DNA from: Caballeronia terrestris
GTDB lineage: Bacteria > Pseudomonadota > Gammaproteobacteria > Burkholderiales > Burkholderiaceae
Direction: 5' to 3'
Length of the DNA stretch: 64,000 nucleotides
NCBI RefSeq assembly: GCF_001544515.1
Contig: NZ_FCOL02000005.1
Coordinates: 1-64,000 of the forward strand
Shown: one piece after another, positions 54,144 through 63,098 of the stretch
Position numbering within the stretch: the first letter of the stretch is position 1
Layout: the number at the start of each line of letters is the position of its first letter
Position numbers and translations under genes: made by a program
The notes under the pieces: model-generated
Database searches by the model: none
What the model saw: only the letters and a program-made list of their open reading frames with translations
Told to the model about the DNA's origin: nothing

Positions 54144-55070
54144 TTAGGTGTCGAGATGTAGCCGTCGAATGTAGGTCTCGCAGAACGCTGAAAAGCGATG
54201 CACCACTTGTCGCGGCTTCATGGTGCGCGACTGTGCGATCCCTAGCGTCGTGGCGTTGACGCTGTCCTTGAAGTGCTTAATCACGAAGTCTTCTCCATCC
54301 ACGGTGCGGTTCGACTTCAGCGGAAAGTTGAGGATGCTGAAGCCGAGTCCGTTAGCCACCATGCCGCGCACCACCTCCGGCTGCGACGAGCGAAACGCGG
54401 GTACCGGCCGCGTGCCCACGGCATCGAAAAGCGCGGCGAAATACTCGCGGCTATGCGGCAGATCCAGCATCACATATGGCTCGTGGAGCAAATCGGCAAG
54501 CGATACCTTGCGCGCGCGGGCAAGCCGATGGGTCTTCGGCAGAATCGCGTAGGGTGGCAGCGAAAGCAGCGGCGTGAAAGCGATTTCTTCGGTCAGATCG
54601 AGACTGTAGGTTAGGGCGATGTCGAGCGAACCGTCGTGCAGGCCGCGTAGCAGGCCGTCCTGATGCGCCTCGACGGTGCGAAACGAAATGCCCGCGTGCT
54701 CGGCCGTGAACCGGCTGATGAGTCCTGGCATCAACGGCGGCGCTAGCGAAACCAGACAGCCCAGCGCGATTGAACCCGTCACGCCGCCGTCCATTTCCTT
54801 GGCGGCCATTTGCAATTCTTCGGCGATCTTCAGCAGATTGCGCGCTTGCCCTAGCAGATCGCGGCCTGCCTGCGTGAGCGAGAGGCCGCTCGCGTGATGT
54901 CGTATGAAGAGTTGCACGCCGAACGAGACTTCGAGGTCCGCGAGCGCCGTTGAAATCGACGGCTGCGAGATGTGCAGACGCTTGGCGGCTGCGGTGAAAG
55001 AGAGCACTTCGGCTGTCACCACGAAATAGCGCAACTGCCGCAGCGAGTAGCGCAAAGGCTGACTTTCCAT
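54144..55070 (-). CDS. LysR family transcriptional regulator of the catabolic island
   Basis: From ATG 55070 the protein has 308 residues, with the LysR helix-turn-helix (LRQLRYFVVTAEVLSFTAAA, RLHISQPSISTALADLEVSF) and a C-terminal effector-binding domain. In-frame ATGs farther upstream (55154, 55106) would add an unusual leader; GGAG eight to nine bases before 55070 supports the chosen start. It lies between the leftward Rieske/ABC operon and the rightward monooxygenase operon, and is the obvious candidate regulator of both. Confidence 0.9.
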   Translation of the reverse strand: MESQPLRYSLRQLRYFVVTAEVLSFTAAAKRLHISQPSISTALADLEVSFGVQLFIRHHASGLSLTQAGRDLLGQARNLLKIAEELQMAAKEMDGGVTGSIALGCLVSLAPPLMPGLISRFTAEHAGISFRTVEAHQDGLLRGLHDGSLDIALTYSLDLTEEIAFTPLLSLPPYAILPKTHRLARARKVSLADLLHEPYVMLDLPHSREYFAALFDAVGTRPVPAFRSSQPEVVRGMVANGLGFSILNFPLKSNRTVDGEDFVIKHFKDSVNATTLGIAQSRTMKPRQVVHRFSAFCETYIRRLHLDT

Positions 55071-55137
55071 CGGCAACGCTCCATACCAAGCCTTGAATGA
55101 GCGCATTGTGACGCGCTCAAATTGCCTTGCATAGCCT

Positions 55138-55177
55138 AATCCGATGCTATGCATTTTTTAAATATATTTTTCGGATT
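55138..55177 (+). promoter_or_regulatory. Operator-like region upstream of the flavin-monooxygenase operon
   Basis: AATCCGA (55138-55144) and TCGGATT (55171-55177) form an inverted repeat around an AT-rich centre. The right half includes AAATATATTTTTCGGAT (55160-55176), shared with the Rieske promoter region. The region lies between the divergent lysR (start 55070) and monooxygenase (start 55299) genes, where LysR proteins usually bind. Confidence 0.5.
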
Positions 55178-55298
55178 CTGTTTGGGGGCGTAAATTTTCC
55201 CCATGACAAACGGCCTACGGCGACAACGCGATTAAGCTCCCCGCTATGGCCAGGCCGCACTCCCTTTCGAATTAAACGCCTTTCAGAAGGACATAGCC

Positions 55299-56618
55299 AT
55301 GACAGTGAAACGTACCTTAATCGACACGCTCATAGTCGGCGCCGGCCAGGCCGGCATCGCCATGAGCGAGCACCTGAGCAAGCTCGGCGTGCCGCATCTT
55401 GTACTGGAACGCGATCGTATCGCCGAGCGCTGGCGTACGGGACGGTGGGATTCGCTGGTGGCTAACGGTCCTGCCTGGCACGATCGATTCCCGAATCTCG
55501 AATTCGACGATGTCGACCAGGACGGGTTCGCCTCAAAGGATCAGGTGGCGGACTATTTCGTCGCCTATGCACGAAAGTTCGACGCGCCAATCCGCACCGG
55601 TGTCGAGGTGAAGCGGGTCGTGCGTAATGCGGGGCGGCAGGGTTTTACGATCGATACATCGGAAGGCACGATCGAGGCTAACCGCGTGGTCGTCGCGACC
55701 GGGCCTTTTCAACGGCCCGTCATTCCGCCGATTGCTCCTAAAGGCGGCAATATCACGCAGATTCATTCCGCCGACTATCACAATCCCGCGCAGTTGCCCG
55801 AAGGCGGCGTGTTGGTGGTCGGCGCGGGTTCGTCGGGCGTGCAAATCGCCGATGAATTGCAGCGTGCGGGAAGGCAGGTTTATCTGTCAGTGGGGGCGCA
55901 TGATCGTCCGCCGCGCGCATATCGCGGTCGCGATTTTTGCTGGTGGCTGGGCGTGCTCGGTGAATGGGACGCGGAGGTCATGAGGCCGGGCAGGGAGCAC
56001 GTCACCATCGCAGTGAGCGGTGCGCGCGGCGGTCAAACGGTGGACTTCCGGCGACTCGCGCATCAAGGCATCACGCTGGTTGGTCTGACGAAATCATTCG
56101 ATGACGGCGTCGTGATGTTCGAAGCCGATCTCGCCGAGAACATTGCGCGCGGCGACGAGAACTACTTGACGCTGTTGAATGCGGCTGACGCTTATGTCGC
56201 CCGCAACGGTCTCGACCTTCCGGAAGATCCAGAAGCCCGCATCATTCCCGCCGATCCGGAATGCATGACGCATCCGCTCAGCGAACTCGATCTCGCCACA
56301 GCGGGCGTGACGTCGATCATCTGGGCAACCGGCTATGCGGTGGATTTCAACTGGCTCGATGTCGACACGTTCGACGAGAAGGGCAAGCCCAAGCATCAGC
56401 GAGGCGTGTCCAAAGAGCCCGGTATCTATTTCCTCGGGCTGCCATGGCTTTCGCGCCGGGGCTCCGCTTTCATCTGGGGCGTCTGGCACGACGCCAGGCA
56501 TATCGCCGACCATATCGTCACGCAGCGCAAATACCTCGAATACCGGGATGCCTCGCAGCGTCGTGCAGAGGACCACAGCGATGAGAGCGCACCACGCGTT
56601 CACAACGTTTGCGCTTGA
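55299..56618 (+). CDS. Flavin-containing monooxygenase / FAD-NAD(P) oxidoreductase
   Basis: The 439-residue protein has an N-terminal FAD-binding motif (IVGAGQAGIAMSEHL), an internal NADPH-binding motif (VLVVGAGSSGVQIADEL) and the C-terminal ATGYAVDFNWL motif of flavin monooxygenases and CzcO-like proteins. It probably oxygenates the substrate or a breakdown product of the Rieske reaction. It is the first gene of the rightward operon with ridA, DUF1028, argE-like and permease genes. Confidence 0.85.
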   Translation: MTVKRTLIDTLIVGAGQAGIAMSEHLSKLGVPHLVLERDRIAERWRTGRWDSLVANGPAWHDRFPNLEFDDVDQDGFASKDQVADYFVAYARKFDAPIRTGVEVKRVVRNAGRQGFTIDTSEGTIEANRVVVATGPFQRPVIPPIAPKGGNITQIHSADYHNPAQLPEGGVLVVGAGSSGVQIADELQRAGRQVYLSVGAHDRPPRAYRGRDFCWWLGVLGEWDAEVMRPGREHVTIAVSGARGGQTVDFRRLAHQGITLVGLTKSFDDGVVMFEADLAENIARGDENYLTLLNAADAYVARNGLDLPEDPEARIIPADPECMTHPLSELDLATAGVTSIIWATGYAVDFNWLDVDTFDEKGKPKHQRGVSKEPGIYFLGLPWLSRRGSAFIWGVWHDARHIADHIVTQRKYLEYRDASQRRAEDHSDESAPRVHNVCA

Positions 56619-56646
56619 CTTATTCTTTTAGAATTAAGGTACATCA

Positions 56647-57084
56647 ATGACCCAGCCTACGCACACCCGCATTCGCATGTTCAACACGAAGGACACGTAT
56701 CCGAACCAGACGCTAGACAACGATCTTTGTCAGGCCGTGCGCGCCGGTAACACCGTCTATGTGCGCGGTCAGGTCGGTACGGATTTCGAAGGCAATCTGG
56801 TAGGACTTGGTGATCCACGCGCCCAGGCCGAGCAGGCGATGAAGAACCTAAAGCAACTGCTGGAAGAAGCCGGCAGCGACATGACTCATATCGTCAAGAC
56901 CACGACGTACCTGACCGACCCGCGTTATCGCGAGCCGGTGTATCAGGAGGTCGGCAAGTGGCTCAAGGGCGTGTTTCCGATTTCGACCGGTCTCGTCGTG
57001 AGCGCTTTGGGGCAGCCGCAATGGTTGATGGAGATCGATGTGATCGCAGTCATCCCGGATGGCTGGACGCCGCCTCAGGCCTAA
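56647..57084 (+). CDS. RidA family protein
   Basis: The 145-residue protein matches the RidA/YjgF fold (DLCQAVRAGNTVYVRGQVG, AMKNLKQLLEEAGSDMTHIV, KTTTYLTDPRYREP). The conserved arginine of imine-hydrolysing RidA (usually in R-x-A near the C-terminus) was not identified: the region reads VSALGQPQWLMEIDVIAV. It may hydrolyse an imine or act as a pathway-specific member. The stop lies ten bases before the DUF1028 start. Confidence 0.88.
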   Translation: MTQPTHTRIRMFNTKDTYPNQTLDNDLCQAVRAGNTVYVRGQVGTDFEGNLVGLGDPRAQAEQAMKNLKQLLEEAGSDMTHIVKTTTYLTDPRYREPVYQEVGKWLKGVFPISTGLVVSALGQPQWLMEIDVIAVIPDGWTPPQA

Positions 57085-57094
57085 GGAGCAGCGC

Positions 57095-57772
57095 ATGACA
57101 TTCTCCATCATCGGACGTTGCCAGGAATCCGGGCAGCTTGGAATCGCGATCAGCTCGTCGAGTATCGCCGTGGGTGCGCGATGCCCGTGGGTGCGTGCAG
57201 GCGTCGGCGCGGTGGCGACGCAGAACGTCACGCTGCCTGCACTCGGTCCGCAGATTCTCGATTTACTCGAAACGAAGCAACTCGATCCTCAAGCGGCGCT
57301 GGACCGTGCGCTCGGTTCGAATGCATACAGCGGGTATCGCCAGGTGACGGTGATCGATGCTCAAGGCCGCACGACCTTCTTCAGTGGCAAGGAAGCGCTC
57401 GGGATATATACCGCTGTGGCTGGAAAGCAATGCGTCGCAGCGGGCAATATGCTGGCGGGTGCACACGTCATCGAAGCGATGATCCCGGCGTTTGAGAATA
57501 CGCAAGGCGCGCTCGCCGACCGGCTGCTCGCGGCTATGCACGCCGCAATGACGGCCGGTGGCGAAGCGGGGCCGGTGCATTCGGCGGCGCTGAAAATTGC
57601 GGGCGACCATATTTGGCCGATCGTCGATCTGCGGGTCGACTGGGCCGACGATGACCCCATCGGTCAGCTCGATAGCCTCTGGCAAGCGTATCGTCCGCAG
57701 ATGCAGGACTACGTGACCCGCGCTTTGAATCCGACAGCGGCGCCCAGCTATGGAGTGCCCGGCAATGAATGA
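57095..57772 (+). CDS. DUF1028 family (Ntn-hydrolase-like) protein
   Basis: The 225-residue protein starts MTFSIIGRCQESGQLGIAIS and contains RCPWVRAGVGAVATQN, both typical of DUF1028. The family is predicted to have an Ntn-hydrolase fold and often stands beside RidA and amidohydrolase genes in nitrogen-compound catabolism. AAGGAG precedes ATG 57095. The stop overlaps the next start (57765) by eight bases. Confidence 0.88.
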   Translation: MTFSIIGRCQESGQLGIAISSSSIAVGARCPWVRAGVGAVATQNVTLPALGPQILDLLETKQLDPQAALDRALGSNAYSGYRQVTVIDAQGRTTFFSGKEALGIYTAVAGKQCVAAGNMLAGAHVIEAMIPAFENTQGALADRLLAAMHAAMTAGGEAGPVHSAALKIAGDHIWPIVDLRVDWADDDPIGQLDSLWQAYRPQMQDYVTRALNPTAAPSYGVPGNE

Positions 57773-58928
57773 GATGTCGAGCCGCGATCTGCTCGAACGG
57801 TTGATCGGCTTCGCGACGGTCAGCCGGGATTCGAACCTCGAACTGATCGAATTCATTCGGCAATATCTGGCTGACCTTGGAGTCGAGAGCGAGCTGTTTT
57901 ACAACGTTGAGCGCACGAAGGCCAATCTCTTCGCGACCATCGGTCCTCGTGACCGAAGCGGTATCGTGCTTTCAGGCCACACCGATGTGGTCCCTGTCGA
58001 TGGTCAGGACTGGACGCTCGATCCGTTCACGCTCACCGAGAAAGACGGGCGGCTTTACGGCCGCGGCGCGGCGGACATGAAGGGCTTTATCGCTTCGGTG
58101 CTGGCGGCGGTACCACGCTTTATCGGGCGATCGCTGAAGCTGCCGGTACATCTCGCCTTCTCGTATGACGAGGAAGTCGGATGCCTCGGCGTGAGGCCGA
58201 TGCTGGCCGAGCTTGAAAAGCGTCCGGTGACGCCCGCCCTGTGCCTGATCGGCGAGCCGACCGAACTCAAACCGGTGTTAGGTCACAAGGGTAAGCTGGC
58301 GATGCGGTGCCATGTCAAAGGCGCCGCGTGTCACTCCGCTTACGCGCCTTATGGTGTCAACGCGATCCAGTATGCAGCGCGCTTGATCACCCGGCTGGAG
58401 GAGATCGGCGAGCAGTTGTCGCAGCCTGAACATCACGATGAGCGTTTCGATCCACCGTACTCGACCGTGCAGACTGGCATGATCGAAGGAGGGCGAGCGC
58501 TCAACATCGTGCCCGCGGAATGCCAGTTCGATTTCGAAGTGCGCGCGCTTCCGGGCTTCGATGCGAATCGCGTGACCGACGAACTACAGACCTTCGCCGA
58601 AGTCGAGTTGCTGCCAAAGATGCGTGCTGTGAAGTCCGATACCGGCATACGCTTGCAAGCGCTCAGCGCATATCCGGGATTGGTCACGCCGCCCAACAGC
58701 GAAGCCGCACGCTTGCTCGCGCTTCTTGCCGGCTCGACGGAGTTCGGCACGGTCGCGTTCGGCACCGAGGGCGGACTCTTCGATCAGGCCGGCATTCCCA
58801 CGGTGGTGTGCGGACCCGGAAGCATGGACCAAGGGCACAAGCCGGACGAATTCGTCACGGTCGAGCAATTGAACAACTGCGATGCCATGCTGGCTCGCCT
58901 CGCCGACTACCTCTCCAACCCGTCCTGA
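57765..58928 (+). CDS. ArgE/DapE-family deacylase (acetylornithine-deacetylase-like)
   Basis: The 387-residue M20 metallopeptidase-family protein has the metal-binding GHTDVVPVDGQDW, GRGAADMKGFIASV and the catalytic glutamate pair in YDEEVGCLGV, with GEPTELKP following. The annotated family is acetylornithine deacetylase, but in this operon it more likely removes an acyl group from a catabolic intermediate. It overlaps DUF1028, so expression is coupled. Confidence 0.88.
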   Translation: MNEMSSRDLLERLIGFATVSRDSNLELIEFIRQYLADLGVESELFYNVERTKANLFATIGPRDRSGIVLSGHTDVVPVDGQDWTLDPFTLTEKDGRLYGRGAADMKGFIASVLAAVPRFIGRSLKLPVHLAFSYDEEVGCLGVRPMLAELEKRPVTPALCLIGEPTELKPVLGHKGKLAMRCHVKGAACHSAYAPYGVNAIQYAARLITRLEEIGEQLSQPEHHDERFDPPYSTVQTGMIEGGRALNIVPAECQFDFEVRALPGFDANRVTDELQTFAEVELLPKMRAVKSDTGIRLQALSAYPGLVTPPNSEAARLLALLAGSTEFGTVAFGTEGGLFDQAGIPTVVCGPGSMDQGHKPDEFVTVEQLNNCDAMLARLADYLSNPS

Positions 58929-58967
58929 AAGACGCCGCGTAGAAGCATCTACCTTTGACTGCCCCAA

Positions 58968-58999
58968 GTACGGCTCAACCGTACAACGAGCGCGCTCGT
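58968..58999 (+). other. Two adjacent hairpins in the leader of the permease gene
   Basis: GTACGG (58968-58973) pairs with CCGTAC (58979-58984) around CTCAA. Directly after, ACGAGCGCGCTCGT (58986-58999) is a perfect 14-base palindrome. Both lie within 55 bases of the TTG start of the permease. There is no T-run, so they are not an intrinsic terminator; they may tune expression between the deacylase and permease. Confidence 0.5.
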
Positions 59000-59021
59000 C
59001 CGCGCAAAACAGGAGACGAAC

Positions 59022-60443
59022 TTGAATACTAAAGAACGCAATGCTTCACCGTTGATCGAGAAGCACACCATCGGTTATGTGCCGCCTGAAGATCGTCATG
59101 GAAAGGTGCGCGATTTGTTCACGCTGTGGTTCGGCGGGAACATTGCGCCATTGCCGATCGTGACCGGCGCGCTCGGCGTCCAGATCTTCCATTTGAACCT
59201 CGTGTGGGGAATCGTGGCGATCATCGTCGGTCAGGCCGTCGGCGGCGTGCTGATGGCCTTGCATTCGGCGCAGGGACCGCAGATGGGCATCCCGCAGATG
59301 ATCCAGAGCCGCGCGCAGTTCGGCTCATGGGGCGCGCTGCTCGTCACCGTGATCGCGGGCGTGATGTACATCGGCTTCTTTGCTTCGAATATCGTGCTTG
59401 CCGGGAAGTCGCTTCACGGCATCGAAAGCTCCGTTTCGGTGCCGGTGGGTATCGTAATCGGCGCGGTGGGATCGGGGCTGATCGGGATTATCGGATACCG
59501 GTTCATTCATATTCTGAACCGCGTCGGAACCTGGGTGCTCGGGATCGGCATCTTCATCGGTTTCGGCTACATTCTCACGCATATCGCCACCGACGACTTC
59601 TTCACGCGCGGCGGCTTCAACTTCGCCGGCTGGCTCGCGACCGTCTCGCTGTCCGCACTCTGGCAGATCGCTTTCGCGCCCTACGTCTCCGATTATTCGC
59701 GTTACCTGCCAGCCAGCGTGCGCGTCGCATCGACGTTCTGGGCGACTTATCTTGGCTGCACGATCGGCTCGACGCTCGCGTTCGTCTTCGGCGCGGTCGC
59801 GGTGCTCGCGGTCCCGCCCGGCGCGGACGCGATGGATGCCGTCAAGCTGGCGACCGGTCCGCTCGGGCTGCCGATGCTCGTGCTCTTCCTGCTGAGCGTG
59901 ATCAGCCATAACGCATTGAATCTGTACGGCGCGGTGCTCGCGGTCATCACGTCGCTGCAAACCTTCGCTTATCGCTGGATTCCGACGGCAAAGGCGCGAG
60001 CAGTGCTCTCTGTCGTCATTCTGATGGCGTGTTGCTACGGAGCGATCGGCGCTTCGACGAATTTCGTCGGCAACCTGGTCGATCTCGTGCTTGCTTTGCT
60101 CGTCGTGCTCGTGCCGTGGACGGCCATCAACCTGATCGACTTCTATGTGATCCACAAAGGGAAATACGACATCCAGTCGATTTTCAAAGTGGACGGCGGC
60201 ATCTACGGCCGCTTCAATCCGCAGGCGCTGATGGCTTACGCGATCGGTATCGCCGTGCAGATTCCGTTCATGAACACGCCGATGTACTCGGGTCCCGTGC
60301 CCAAGTATCTCGACGGCGCCGATCTCTCCTGGGTCATCGGGCTGCTGCTCACGTCACCGCTGTATTACTGGCTGGCGTCGCGCGATACCGTCTATCGGCG
60401 CAGGCAACGGAATGCCGCTGTCGCGCCGAATGCGGCCCGGTAA
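59022..60443 (+). CDS. NCS1 family permease (cytosine/purine/hydantoin type)
   Basis: The 473-residue protein has about twelve hydrophobic segments and NCS1 family features: DLFTLWFGGNIAPLPIVTGA, QMGIPQMIQSRAQFGSWGAL and PYVSDYSRYLP. Members import nucleobases, allantoin or related compounds with sodium or protons. Translation begins at TTG 59022 after AGGAGA. It is the last gene of the monooxygenase operon and ends five bases from the convergent catC stop. Confidence 0.9.
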   Translation: MNTKERNASPLIEKHTIGYVPPEDRHGKVRDLFTLWFGGNIAPLPIVTGALGVQIFHLNLVWGIVAIIVGQAVGGVLMALHSAQGPQMGIPQMIQSRAQFGSWGALLVTVIAGVMYIGFFASNIVLAGKSLHGIESSVSVPVGIVIGAVGSGLIGIIGYRFIHILNRVGTWVLGIGIFIGFGYILTHIATDDFFTRGGFNFAGWLATVSLSALWQIAFAPYVSDYSRYLPASVRVASTFWATYLGCTIGSTLAFVFGAVAVLAVPPGADAMDAVKLATGPLGLPMLVLFLLSVISHNALNLYGAVLAVITSLQTFAYRWIPTAKARAVLSVVILMACCYGAIGASTNFVGNLVDLVLALLVVLVPWTAINLIDFYVIHKGKYDIQSIFKVDGGIYGRFNPQALMAYAIGIAVQIPFMNTPMYSGPVPKYLDGADLSWVIGLLLTSPLYYWLASRDTVYRRRQRNAAVAPNAAR

Positions 60444-60448
60444 TCGCG

Positions 60449-60727
60449 TCAGCGGATAGACGAAGGGTGACGCGCAAGCGGCGTCACCTGCATCGTCATA
60501 TAAGGAAAGAGCGGAAGGCCTGACAGCAGCGTATGCAGCTCGTCATGCGAATCGACATCGAACACACTGTAGTTCGCATACTCGCCGACCACACGATGCA
60601 ATTGCTGCCATTTGCCTTGCCGCTGCAGGTCTTGCGAGTAGGCCTTCTCGCGCGCCTTGATTTCTTCCGCGATGGGCGCGGGTATGTCATGCGGCAAATG
60701 AACGTCCATTCTCACCAGATAAAGCAT
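60449..60727 (-). CDS. catC: Muconolactone delta-isomerase
   Basis: The 92-residue enzyme converts muconolactone to 3-oxoadipate enol-lactone in the catechol branch of the beta-ketoadipate pathway. MLYLVRMDVHLPHDIPA at the N-terminus, EYANYSVFDVDSHDELHTLL and LPLFPYMTMQVTPLARHPSS are nearly invariant in the family. It lies 34 bases downstream of catB and is co-transcribed with it. Confidence 0.97.
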   Translation of the reverse strand: MLYLVRMDVHLPHDIPAPIAEEIKAREKAYSQDLQRQGKWQQLHRVVGEYANYSVFDVDSHDELHTLLSGLPLFPYMTMQVTPLARHPSSIR

Positions 60728-60761
60728 GTTGTCTCCTCGAATTACTCGTTAAAGTTAGATA

Positions 60762-61892
60762 TCAAACCGATGCCTTGTCGCGGCGATAGAACGCGAGCTT
60801 GTCTTCATCGATGGCGAGCCCAAGGCCCGCGCCGCTCGGCAGGTGCAGATCGAAGTCGCGATATTGCGGACGCGCCGTCACGATGTCATCTTTAAGCAGT
60901 AGCGGCCCGAATAGTTCCGTGCCCCACGCGAGTTGCGGCAGCGCGCTAAAGCCATGCGCCGAAGCGATCGAGCCGATGCTCCCTTCGAGCATAGTGCCGC
61001 CATACAGCGCGATGCCTGCCGCGTCGGCGACGGCCGCCGTGCGCAGCATCCCGTAGATCCCGCCCGACTTCGCGATCTTCAGCGCGAAGACATCGGCACA
61101 TGCGCCGCGCACGAGTTCGATCGCATCTTCAGGCCCTGTGACGGCTTCGTCGGCCATGATCGGCACGATAAAGCGCGCCGCGAGCCGCGCCAGCGCGCCG
61201 CGTTGCTCGCGCGGCGTCGGCTGCTCGATCAGATCGATGCCGGCAGCTTCGAGCGCGGCGATGCCGGTCGCGGCCTCCGCTTCGTTCCAGGCCTGGTTGA
61301 CGTCCACCGTCACCTTCGCGCGATCGCCGAGCGCGCGCTTGATCGCGGACACGTGCGCCACGTCGTCGCGCACGCTGCGACGTCCGATCTTGAGCTTGAA
61401 CGTGTTGTGCCGACGTTCGGCGAGCAGCATCTCCGCCTCTTCAATGTCGCGCTGCGTGTCGCCGCTCGCGAGTGTCCAGAGAACCGGCAGCGTCTTGCGC
61501 ACCGATCCCCCGAGCAGCGTCGCGACAGAAACACCGAGGCGCTTGCCCTCTGCATCGAGCAGCGCCGTTTCGAGCGCGCTCTTGGCGAAGCGGTTGCCGC
61601 GCGCGATCTTGTTCAGCTTCGCCATCGCGGCGTTGATGTTCGTGGCATCGAGACCGGCGAGCGCAGGCGCAAGGTAGGTATCGATGGTCAGCTTGATGCC
61701 TTCGGGGCTTTCCTCGCCGTAAGACAGGCCGCCAATCGTGGTGGCTTCGCCAATACCTTCGATGCCATCGCTCGAGCGAAGGCGGACGATGACGAGAGTT
61801 TGTTGCTGCATCGTCGCCATGGCTAGCTGATGCGCGCGAATGGTCGGGAGGTCAACCAGAATCGCTTCGACGGAGGTGATTTGGGCGTTCAT
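60762..61892 (-). CDS. catB: Muconate cycloisomerase
   Basis: The 376-residue enolase-superfamily enzyme cyclises cis,cis-muconate to muconolactone. The catalytic lysine pair is in NTFKLKIGRR, and the metal ligands are in VTVDVNQAW, LIEQPT and IMADEAV. Length fits CatB. A perfect ATAC-N7-GTAT site 83 bases upstream indicates CatR-type activation by muconate. Confidence 0.97.
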   Translation of the reverse strand: MNAQITSVEAILVDLPTIRAHQLAMATMQQQTLVIVRLRSSDGIEGIGEATTIGGLSYGEESPEGIKLTIDTYLAPALAGLDATNINAAMAKLNKIARGNRFAKSALETALLDAEGKRLGVSVATLLGGSVRKTLPVLWTLASGDTQRDIEEAEMLLAERRHNTFKLKIGRRSVRDDVAHVSAIKRALGDRAKVTVDVNQAWNEAEAATGIAALEAAGIDLIEQPTPREQRGALARLAARFIVPIMADEAVTGPEDAIELVRGACADVFALKIAKSGGIYGMLRTAAVADAAGIALYGGTMLEGSIGSIASAHGFSALPQLAWGTELFGPLLLKDDIVTARPQYRDFDLHLPSGAGLGLAIDEDKLAFYRRDKASV

Positions 61893-61974
61893 ACCTTAAA
61901 GGGCGGAGTGGTGGGGTTGCTGAAGTATTGCGCGCCCGATAAACCCTTGTCCAAGACCGTTAACGTCTAGTGCC

Positions 61975-61989
61975 ATACTCCGGGGGTAT
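61975..61989 (-). promoter_or_regulatory. CatR/BenM-type operator upstream of catBC
   Basis: ATAC (61975-61978), seven bases, GTAT (61986-61989) is a perfect match to the dyad known for CatM/BenM in Acinetobacter. It sits between the catR stop and the catB start, the right distance for an activator site of the catBC promoter. Confidence 0.75.
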
Positions 61990-62000
61990 ATCCAGCGTCA

Positions 62001-62921
62001 TCAGCCCCGGTCGGTGCGCGGCACATAGGCGATGTTTTCCTCGTCGTACAGCCGATAGATGAGTTCGAGCATCTCCCGAATGTCGCGCGATTCGTCGAGC
62101 ATGCGCATGCTCATGATGATCGGCGAGACGAGCGTCGGGTCGTCCAGCTCCTTATAGCTCACGTCGTCGCGCTTCAGGCCGTACACGCTGCTCGGAACAA
62201 TCGAGATGCCTTCTCCCGCTGCCACGAGACCCAGCGCAATCTGCAATTCACGGACTTCATATATCTTGCGCGGCTCGAGCGCGCGGTCCTTGAACGCCGC
62301 GAGAACCTGGTCCGCATAGCTGGGTCGCGGTGCCTTAGGGAAAACGATAAGCGTCTCGTTGAGCAGATCGCGAAGCGCGAGGATGGGCTTCGCGAGTGAA
62401 AGCGGATGGCCTTCCGGAAGCGCGACGATCATTTTCTCCTCGCGAAGAATCACGCGACGGATATTCGCATCTTCATGCCGAATGCGGCCAAACCCGACGT
62501 CGATACGACCATCCTTCAGCGCCCGAATCTGATCCATTGTCGACATTTCGTGAAGGCTCAACTCGACGGTGGTGTTCTCGTCGCGGAAGCGCCGGATGAT
62601 TTTCGGCAGCATCCCATAGAGCGTCGAACCGACGAAACCGACTGAAAGACTTCGCTCGATGGTACCCACGCGCCTCGTCATCGATTCGAGCTCGGCTGTC
62701 TGCGCGAGCAGCTGCGCGGCATGGGAATAGAAGAACTTGCCCGTCTCCGTGAGCTTCAGCGGGCGCGAGCTGCGCTCCAGTAGCTGAACGCCAAGGGTCT
62801 CTTCCAGTTGTTGTATCTGACGGCTCAGAGGAGGCTGTGCGATGTGCAGCCGCTGGGCTGCGCGCGTGAAATTGCGTTCCTCGGCTACAGCTACGAAATA
62901 GCGCAGATGCCGCAACTCCAT
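62001..62921 (-). CDS. catR: LysR-type regulator of catechol degradation (CatR)
   Basis: The 306-residue protein has the standard N-terminus of the CatR/BenM group (MELRHLRYFVAVAEERNFTR, then RLHIAQPPLSRQIQQLEETL). The effector domain includes VGFVGSTLYGMLPKIIR and EGISIVPSSVYGL. These proteins respond to cis,cis-muconate and sometimes benzoate. It is encoded upstream of catB on the same strand and divergent from catA, so it can control both from two sites. The symbol rests on family and context. Confidence 0.88.
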   Translation of the reverse strand: MELRHLRYFVAVAEERNFTRAAQRLHIAQPPLSRQIQQLEETLGVQLLERSSRPLKLTETGKFFYSHAAQLLAQTAELESMTRRVGTIERSLSVGFVGSTLYGMLPKIIRRFRDENTTVELSLHEMSTMDQIRALKDGRIDVGFGRIRHEDANIRRVILREEKMIVALPEGHPLSLAKPILALRDLLNETLIVFPKAPRPSYADQVLAAFKDRALEPRKIYEVRELQIALGLVAAGEGISIVPSSVYGLKRDDVSYKELDDPTLVSPIIMSMRMLDESRDIREMLELIYRLYDEENIAYVPRTDRG

Positions 62922-62946
62922 CTCGATACCTCCTGGATATGGCCCG

Positions 62947-62961
62947 ATACTAAATCAGTGT
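62947..62961 (+). promoter_or_regulatory. CatR-type site between catR and catA
   Basis: ATAC (62947-62950), seven bases, GTGT (62958-62961) matches ATAC-N7-GTAT at seven of eight positions. It lies 26 bases upstream of the catR start and 138 bases upstream of catA, suiting autoregulation of catR and activation of catA. Confidence 0.5.
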
Positions 62962-63098
62962 TGGACTGCCTGTTCGGGCGTCCATTATTCTTCATTCACA
63001 CTCAGTTTCAGCACCGGATTATACCTTCTAAACATAGCGATACCGGTGTCGAATCAAGGGTTAACCCCACCAGAAAAGAGATTCAGGAGCAGACGATC

